Position numbers and translations under genes: made by a program. Source: Nelumbo lutea (Eukaryota; Streptophyta; Magnoliopsida; Proteales; Nelumbonaceae). From it: a stretch of 64,000 nucleotides of DNA. How positions within the stretch are numbered: the first letter of the stretch is position 1; every line of letters starts with the position of its first letter. Where the stretch lies: the NCBI GenBank assembly GCA_022828595.1, contig JAKGHH010000005.1:59825655-59889654 (forward strand), in the 5' to 3' direction. This document shows positions 57,539 to 64,000 of this stretch, piece by piece. A model generated the notes under the pieces. That model searched no databases, was not told the origin of the DNA, and worked only from the letters and a program-made list of their open reading frames with translations.

Positions 57539-58745
57539 TGATGAGGGCAGATTTGGCCCTCCAATGGAATTGTGACACGTGGCACCTCATGCCAACTAAG
57601 TATGGCCTCCAAGCAGCTCGCCATAGGCAACTCGCCACAGGCAGCTCGCCACAGGCAACTGCCAGCTTGCCATAAGCACCTTGCCACAGGCAGCTCGCCA
57701 TAGGCAGCTCACCACAGGCAGCATGCCATAGCTCGCCATAGGCAGCTCGCCATAAGCAGCATGCCACTGTTCGCCATAAGCAACTTGTCACAGACGGCTC
57801 GCCATAAGCAGCTCGTCACTTGTAGAGAAGCTCGGTACAGGAGTAGTTCGGCGTACCACAGGAAGATCTCCTGCCTGACGACCTGGCCTAGACATTGACC
57901 CGCCAATTGATACAGGCGCCGACTTGACAACCTGGCCCAGACACCGACCCGCCGACTGACGCAGGCGCCGCCCTGACAACCTGGCCCAGGCGTAGACCTG
58001 GCCGCCTGACACAAGCGCCAACCTGACGACTTCGAGGAGTTCACCACCGTACCCCAGTTCTGACAGGTCGTGACGAGTCTTACCATTTAGAGGCTTTTCA
58101 CCCACCTAACCCGCGAGGACTCCGGTATATAAAGACCTCACCCCCCAAAGGGGAGGGAGAGGGAAAAAATGTGGAGGTAATCCCTACTCTCTAGCTCTTT
58201 CGTTCCTCCAATATTATCTTCAAAGCTCTCTACAATCAGAGTGCTAACTTAAGCGTCAGAGAGCCCCCGCTGTGAAAATAACCCCGGGTCCTCTGATTCA
58301 GCTCTGGCAGGTCCCTCAGCTCCCGCCGCCTACAAAGAGGAGGAAAAGATGGAGTTCTCGCAGGTCCCTCAGCTCCCGCCGCATACAAAGGGGAGGAAAA
58401 GATGGAGTTTTCGAAGGTCCCTCAGCTCCCGCCACTTACAAAGAGGAGGAAAAGATGGAGTTCTCGTAGGTCCCTCAGCTCCCACTGCCTACAAAGGAAA
58501 GAAGACCACCTCATGCTGAGGGCAATCGGGTTGCGCTGCACCAGGGAGCTCCACCATTGTCTAAGTCATAGGCCGCCTAGTAGGGAGTTCGCCACCAGGC
58601 AGTTCGCCACTAGAAAGTTCGCCACCAGGCAGTTTGCCCCCAGGCAGTTCGCCACTAGGCAATTCACCACTAAGTATCATCACTAAGGCACGTCACCACC
58701 GGGTCAAATAACGAGGTACTTAGCCAAAAAATATTTACATCACAA
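57539..58745 (+). repeat. LTR 1 of the array (3' end deleted)
   Basis: It begins tgatgagggcag and has a TATA box tatataaag at 58126-58134. Compared with LTR2 it lacks the last ~40 bp and the following primer site, so a ~75-bp deletion spans the LTR1/internal boundary. It carries four 53-bp tandem subrepeats. Confidence 0.85.
58311..58500 (+). repeat. 53-bp tandem subrepeats in LTR 1
   Basis: The word gtccctcagctcccgcc recurs at 58311, 58364, 58417 and (changed) 58470, each followed by tacaaagaggaggaaaagat. LTR2 has three units (60225, 60278, 60331) and LTR3 four (62187, 62239, 62292, 62345). Confidence 0.9.
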
Positions 58746-59529
58746 AAAGCTAAATCCTCTTCTCCCAGAAAGCTAAATCCTCACTTTTTAGAAATCGAAA
58801 CTATCGCTTTATAGTTTGCATCTTTTATGAACTCAAAGACTATGCAGGGGAGCTAACAGACTAAGTAGCTCTATCAACGTTATTTTCAATTCAGATAATG
58901 CCTCATCCGTCCTCTCTGCAAGGTCCCCCCTACAAAGATGAGCTATTCGTGGCTTCCGCGGGAATTGGTGGCCAACCGACCACATAGGCGTCCTTACCGA
59001 TCGAGCCTTCCAAGGCTCTCGTGTGAGCTGGTGACCTAAAGTTGGTAGTGCTGCCCCCGAAGGTCGAACTCCTAGTAGCTTCTTGTAGGAGTGGGTGACC
59101 GACATTACGAAGCTGATGCAGCACAATCATAGCTCGACACCTTACAAGCAAAGCCTATGGGCCACAATACTACTTAAGACCCGGTCACCTCTCCGGCATG
59201 GGCAAAGTGAAAAAAGAGTAGACTACGAGTCACTCCCAAAGCCTACGGGCCACATTATTGCTTAAGATCCAGTCGCCTCTCCGGCACGGGCAAAGTAAAA
59301 AAAGAGTAGACTACGAGTCACTCCCAAAGCCTACGGGCCACATTACTGCTTAAGACTCGGTCGCCTCTCCGGCACAGGCAAAAGTCAAAGAAGAGTAGAC
59401 TACGAGTCACTCCCAAAGCCTACGGGCCACACTAGGAATTGGATCAACACTTACTAGCTCGTCGACTTACGGGCCAAAAGAAATCTACTCCCTTCGCTGA
59501 GTTACTCTCAACTCGGGAGTGGGGGCTAT
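58746..59529 (+). other. Internal region 1 of the array
   Basis: Non-coding, ~784 bp, with three 88-bp tandem subrepeats starting at 59151, 59239 and 59327, and a partial fourth at 59416 (aagcctacgggccacatta...). It ends in a purine tract before LTR2. No gag, pol or known domain is seen on either strand. Confidence 0.85.
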
Positions 59530-60651
59530 TGATGAGGGCAAATTTGGCCCTCCAATGGATTTGTGACATGTGGCACCTCATGTCAACTAAGTATGTCCTC
59601 CAAGCAGCTTGCCACAGGCAGCTCACCATAGGCAGCTCGCCACAGGTAGCATGCCACAACTCGCCATAGGCAGCTCGCCACAGGCAGCTCGCCATAAGCA
59701 GCATGCCACTACTCGCCATAGGCAGCTCGTCACTTGTAGAGAAGCTTGGTACAGGAGTAGTTTGGCATACCGCAGGAAGATCGCCTGTTTGACGACCTGG
59801 CCTAGACACTGACCCGCCGACTAACACAGGCGCCGACCTGACAACCTGGCCCAGACACCGACCCACCGACTGACGCAGGCGCCGCCCTGACAACCTGGCC
59901 CAGGCGCAGACCTGGCTGCCTGACACAAGCACCAGCCTGACGACTTCGAGGAGTTCACCACCGTACCCCGTTTCTGACGGGATGTGACGAGTCTTACCAT
60001 TTAGAGGCTTTTCACCCACCTAACCCGCGAGGACTCTGGTATATAAAGACCTCACCCCCCAAAGGGGAGGGAGAGGGAAAAAATGTGGAGGTAATCCCTA
60101 CTCTCTAGCTCTTTCGTTCCTCCAATATTATCTTCAAAGCTCTCTACAATCAGAGTGCTAACTTAAGCGTCGGAGAGCCCCTGCCGGGAAAATACCCCCG
60201 GGTCCTCTGATTCAGCTCTGGCAGGTCCCTCAGCTCCCGCCGCCTACAAAGAGGAGGAAAAGATGGAGTTCTCGCAGGTCCCTCAGCTCCCGCCACTTAC
60301 AAAGAGGAGGAAAAGATGGAGTTCTTGCAGGTCCCTCAGCTCCCACTGCCTACAAAGGAAATAAGACCACCTCATGCTGAGGGTAGTCGGGTTGCGCTGC
60401 ACCAGAGAACTCCACCATTCTCTAAGTCACAGGCCGCCTAGTAGGGAGTTCGCCACCAGGCAGTTCGCCACCAGATAGTTCACCACGAGGTAGTTCGCCC
60501 CCAGGCAGTTCTCCACCAGGCAGTTCCCCACTGGGCAGTTCGCTACCAAGTGTCATCACTAAGTCACATCACCACCGGGTCAAATAACGAAGTACTTAGC
60601 CAAAAAATTTTTACATCACAAAACATTGGTACGTAGTTAGAAACGGTTACA
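59530..60651 (+). repeat. LTR 2 of the array (complete)
   Basis: It starts tgatgagggcaa and ends ggttaca just before the primer site; length 1122 bp. TATA box tatataaag at 60040-60048. It is rich in short caggcagctcgcca repeats near its 5' end and ccaccaggcagttcg repeats near its 3' end. Confidence 0.9.
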
Positions 60652-60656
60652 TCAAT

Positions 60657-60673
60657 TGGCGCCGTCTGTGGGA
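60657..60673 (+). other. Primer-binding site of the array element
   Basis: tggcgccgtctgtggga is a site common to many plant gypsy elements and follows LTR2 after five bases. It is deleted after LTR1. Confidence 0.85.
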
Positions 60674-61491
60674 AAAAGCTACAAAAAGCTAAGTTCTCAT
60701 CTTACAAAAGCTAAGTCCTCTCCTCCCAGAAAGTTGAATCCTCACTTTTTAGAAATCGAAGCTATCATTTTATATTTTGCATCTTTTATGAACTCAAAGA
60801 CTATGCAGGGGAGCTAACAAACTAAGTAGCTCTACCAACCTTATTTTCAATTCAGATAATGCTTCATCTGTCCTCTCTGCAAGGTCCCCCCTACAAAGAT
60901 GAGCTATTCATGGCTTCCGCGGGAATTGGTGGCCAACCGACTACATAGGCATCCTTACCGATCGAGCCTTCCAAGGCTCCCATGTGAGCTAGCGACCTAA
61001 AGTTGGTAGTGCTGCCCCCGAAGGTCAAGCTCCTAGTAGCTTCTTGTAGGAGTGGGTGACCAGCATTACGAAGCTGATGCAGCACAATCATAGATTGACA
61101 CCTCACAAGCAAAGCCTATGGGCCACATTACTACTTAAGACCCGGTCGCCTCTCCGGCACGGGCAAAGTCAAAAAAGAGTAGACTACGAGTCACTCCCAA
61201 AGCCTACGGGCCACATTACTGCTTAAGACTCAGTCGCTTCTCTGATACAGGTAAAGTAAAAAAAGAGTAGACTACGAGTCACTCCCAAAGCCTACGGGCC
61301 ACATTACTGCTTAAGACCCGGTCGCCTCTCCGGCACAGGCAAAAGTCAAGGAAGAGTAGACTACGAGTCACTCTCAAAGCCTATGAGCCACACTAGGAAT
61401 TGGATCAGCACTTACTAGCTCGTCGACTTACGGGCCAAAAGAAATCTACTCCCTTCGCTGAGTTACTCTCAACTCGGGAGTGGGGGGCTAT
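60674..61491 (+). other. Internal region 2 of the array
   Basis: Similar to internal region 1, with the leader intact and 88-bp subrepeats starting at 61112, 61200 and 61288, plus a partial one at 61377. It ends in gggagtggggggctat before LTR3. No coding capacity. Confidence 0.85.
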
Positions 61492-62713
61492 TGATGAGGG
61501 AAAATTTGGCCCTCCAATGGATTTGTGACATGTGGCACCTCATGTCAACTAAGTATGTCCTCCAGGAAGCTCGCCATAGGCAGCTTGCCACAGGCAGCAT
61601 GCCACAGCTCACTATAGGCAGCTTTCCATAAGCAGCATGCCACTGCTCGCCATAAGCAGCTCGCCACAGACAGCTCGCCATATGCAGCTCGTCACTTGTA
61701 GAGAAGCTCGGTACAGGAGTAGTTTGGCGTACCGCAGGAAGATCTCCTGCCTGACGACCTGGCCTAGAAACTGACCCGCCGATTGACATTGGCGCTGACC
61801 TAACAACCTAGCCTAGACACCGACCCGCCGACTGACGCAGGCACCACCCTAACAACCTGGCCCAGGCGCAGACCTGGCCGCTTGACACAAGCGCCAACCT
61901 AACGACTTTGAGGAGTTCACCATCGTACCCCAGTTTTGACGGGATGTGACGAGTCTTACCATTTAGAGGCTTTTCACCCACCTAACCCGCGAGGACTTCG
62001 ATATAAAAGGACCTCACCCCCCAAAGGAGAGGGAGAGGGAAAAAATGTGGAGGTAATCCCTGCTCTCTAGCTCTTTCGTTCCTCCAATATTATCTTCAAA
62101 GCTCTCTACAATCAGAGTGGTAACTTAAGCGTCGGAGAGCCCCCGCTGGGAAAATACCCCTGGGTCCTCCGATTCAGCTCTCGCAGGTCCCTCAGCTCCC
62201 GCCGCATACAAAGAGGAGGAAAAGATGAAGTTTCGCAGGTCCCTTAGCTCCTGCCGCATACAAAGAGGAGGAAAAGATGGGGTTCTCGCAGGCCCCTCAG
62301 CTCCCGCCACCTACAAAGAGGAGGAAAAGATGGAGTTCTCGCAGGTCCCTCAGCTCCCATTGCCTACAAAGGAAAGAAGACCACCTCATGCTGAGGGCAG
62401 TCGGGTTGCGCTGCACCAGGGAGCTCCACCATTGTCTAAGTCACAGGCCGCCTAGTAGGGAGTTCGCCACCAGGTAGCTCTCCACTAAGCGGTTTGCCAC
62501 TAGGCAGTTCGCCACCAGACAGTTCGCCACCTGGCAATTCGCCACCAGGCTGTTCGCCCCCAGGCAGTTCTCCACCAGGCAATTCACCACTAGGCAATTC
62601 ACCACCAAGTGTTATCATTAAGGCACATCACCACGGGGTTAAATAACAAAGTACTTAAGCAAAAAATTTTTACATTACAAAACATTGGTACGTGGCCAGA
62701 AAGAATTAAATTA
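61492..62713 (+). repeat. LTR 3 of the array
   Basis: It starts tgatgaggg and ends near 62713, just before the target duplication aaccc. Its last bases (gaattaaatta) differ from LTR2 (ggttaca), so the end has mutated or my border is a few bases off. A TATA-like gatataaaagg lies near 62000. Confidence 0.82.
62461..62620 (+). repeat. 15-bp ccaccaggcagttcg repeats in LTR 3
   Basis: About ten imperfect copies of a 15-bp unit. Because 15 is a multiple of three they give an open minus-strand frame of repeated GGELP units, which is a by-product and not a gene. LTR1 and LTR2 have similar arrays. Confidence 0.85.
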
Positions 62714-62725
62714 AACCCTAATTAA

Positions 62726-62869
62726 GAGGATATTCTACAACATAGTTGAGTTTGTTTTTAAAAGAAAAGCAACTACCTCACCAACAAATTATTGTTGGTT
62801 GCTTTTGCTGATGCGGCAGTTGCTTTTTGTTTTTTAAAAACAAAACCAATCATGTTTTTAAACACCCTC
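62726..62869. mobile_element. Tourist-like (PIF/Harbinger) hairpin MITE
   Basis: The ends gaggatattctacaacat and gagggtgtttaaaaacat (right end on the minus strand) are inverted repeats that extend to gtttttaaaa and aagcaact. The 3-bp taa flanks both sides (62723-62725 and 62870-62872). The whole 144-bp element folds on itself. Confidence 0.75.
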
Positions 62870-64000
62870 TAAGTTGATCAATAGGTAAATTTAATGTTGT
62901 CATTTAAATCTCAGAATAATTTTGTTTGACAATAAAAAGAAAATTGAAAATTCTATAAATATTTGTGCTGAATTATATAGCCAAAATATGTCAAAATACG
63001 TTTCTTAAATTAATGTACCAGGAATAGAAAAGAAAGCAATGTTTGGCTCTCTACTCTCTACTTCATAATATAACTTTGTTTAGAATTATATATGAAATGC
63101 ATGGCAATCTGACTCTGTGGTGAACGAGAAAGAAGTGTTAATGGAAAATGGAGCCTACGCTATTTGTTAAATTAATTTGTTTTTGATACATGCGTATCAT
63201 GCATTTAAGTATTTCACTAATTAATTTGGCTCTAGAATACTCTTGAATCACTCACTTCACATGTTAGCAGATACATGAGTGCTGTGTTTTGTTCTCTCAT
63301 GGTTCATCGTTTAACGTGAAAATAGCGTTAATTAATAATAATTAAAAAAAAAAATTAATAATAATAGGCGTGTCAGATTATCCACGACAATGCCTACATA
63401 GAAAATGAATTTTGAAATCAAAACTGTGAATTGAGACTTGAAAACGAATCATATCATCTATCATCAAATGTATTTTATTTTTAATTTCTTATCTTGGATT
63501 TGAAAATTGGAGTACAAAAAACTGCGTGTATATACCTTGGATGCGCACTTAATTAAAACACATTTACCTTTGGATTCATTCATCATTCATCGACGTGTCA
63601 CGTGGGATAGGAATCAGAAGAGACAAAATCTATGAAGAACAACGAGGAGACGGTCATCCGACCGGTTTAGGAATTCACCGATTCAACCACCTGAGTCAAT
63701 CACAGTTTGAAAAGACCGATTATAATACTCGATAACCTTGTATTGTAAATATAGTAGTACCAACCAAATGCTTCTTACTACGTTACTTTAACATGCTTCT
63801 GTTTAGCAAATATGCATAATATTCCACTAAAAAAATTATTATATATACGTGCCGTTTTTTTTGGAATTTTTGACTGAAAAATATATTAGTTAGTTGTCAA
63901 ATAATTAATATATATGGGAAAATATACACAACTGAAATTTTATAAAAAAGAAACATATAGAAAAGTGATAATAGGAATTTTAAAAACTACCTTATTCTTC
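62870..64000. other. Intergenic, AT-rich, no gene seen
   Basis: No coding block, repeat or transposon end is recognised to the end of the window. Confidence 0.5.

Larger units (their letters stand above)
57539..62713 (+). mobile_element. Non-autonomous gypsy-type element, LTR-internal-LTR-internal-LTR array
   Basis: Three copies of a ~1.1-1.2-kb LTR start at 57539, 59530 and 61492 (each tgatgaggg), separated by two ~0.8-kb internal regions. A gypsy-type primer site tggcgccgtctgtggga follows LTR2 at 60657, and a purine tract (gggagtgggggg) precedes LTR2 and LTR3. The 5-mer aaccc at 57534-57538 and 62714-62718 bounds the whole array, so it probably entered as one insertion and grew by unequal recombination. 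No gag or pol is present. Confidence 0.88.

Noticed and set aside
59151..59430. 88-bp repeats resembling an array with constant units
   Set aside because: Units are directly adjacent with no spacers, and lie inside a plant retroelement, so this is not a CRISPR array.
59444..60019. 191-codon minus-strand frame in the LTR array
   Set aside because: It spans the LTR boundary and is antisense to the element. The matching regions of the other LTR copies are broken in different places.
62436..62618. Open minus-strand frame of repeated GGELP units
   Set aside because: It arises because a 15-bp DNA repeat in the LTR keeps any frame open. The same repeats in LTR1 and LTR2 do not give a conserved protein.

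Overview
The window is nuclear DNA from a flowering plant, probably not a grass. Its genes have short exons and GT-AG introns. The spaces between them hold Ty1/copia and Ty3/gypsy LTR retrotransposons, L1- and RTE-type LINEs, and many small non-autonomous DNA transposons (hAT, PIF/Harbinger and Mutator-like). No species is named because nothing seen fixes it. No tRNA, rRNA, CRISPR, phage or bacterial feature was seen.

Layout, left to right. 1-2.7 kb: decayed copia element A, its 5' LTR cut by the window edge. 3.4-3.8 kb: hAT MITE with a perfect 8-bp target duplication. 4.7-7.9 kb: the last four exons of a PHP-domain phosphoesterase gene; the exon with the first metal-binding motif is not in the window. 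7.9-10.7 kb: intergenic DNA with decayed hairpin repeats. 10.7-18.1 kb: minus-strand Tat-like gypsy element whose RT-RNase H segment is tandemly duplicated (about 1.86 kb, near identical). 18.1-23.5 kb: an L1 LINE interrupted by a hAT element, which is itself interrupted by a smaller hAT element, and interrupted again by a 1.9-kb inverted-repeat element. 24-28.6 kb: MITEs and an unexplained gene-like non-coding segment. 28.6-37 kb: a complete WD40-repeat gene (promoter, 5'-UTR intron, nine coding exons, 446 residues). 37.3-46.7 kb: two broken copia elements, B and C. 49.4-54.8 kb: a Mutator-like element, another inverted-repeat element, two hAT MITEs and an RTE LINE relic. 55.4 kb: a cluster of ACGTG boxes with no gene beside it. 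57.5-62.7 kb: a non-autonomous gypsy-type element in the rare form LTR-internal-LTR-internal-LTR, bounded by one 5-bp duplication. 62.7 kb: a Tourist-like MITE.

Only two host genes are supported: the PHP phosphoesterase and the WD40 protein, both on the plus strand. They show no functional link beyond proximity. All the coding retroelements carry stops or frameshifts and look inactive. The best observations are structural: the duplicated RT-RNase H module, the three-LTR array, and the dated nest of insertions in the L1 element, where removing the outer hAT element and one target copy restores the LINE reading frame.
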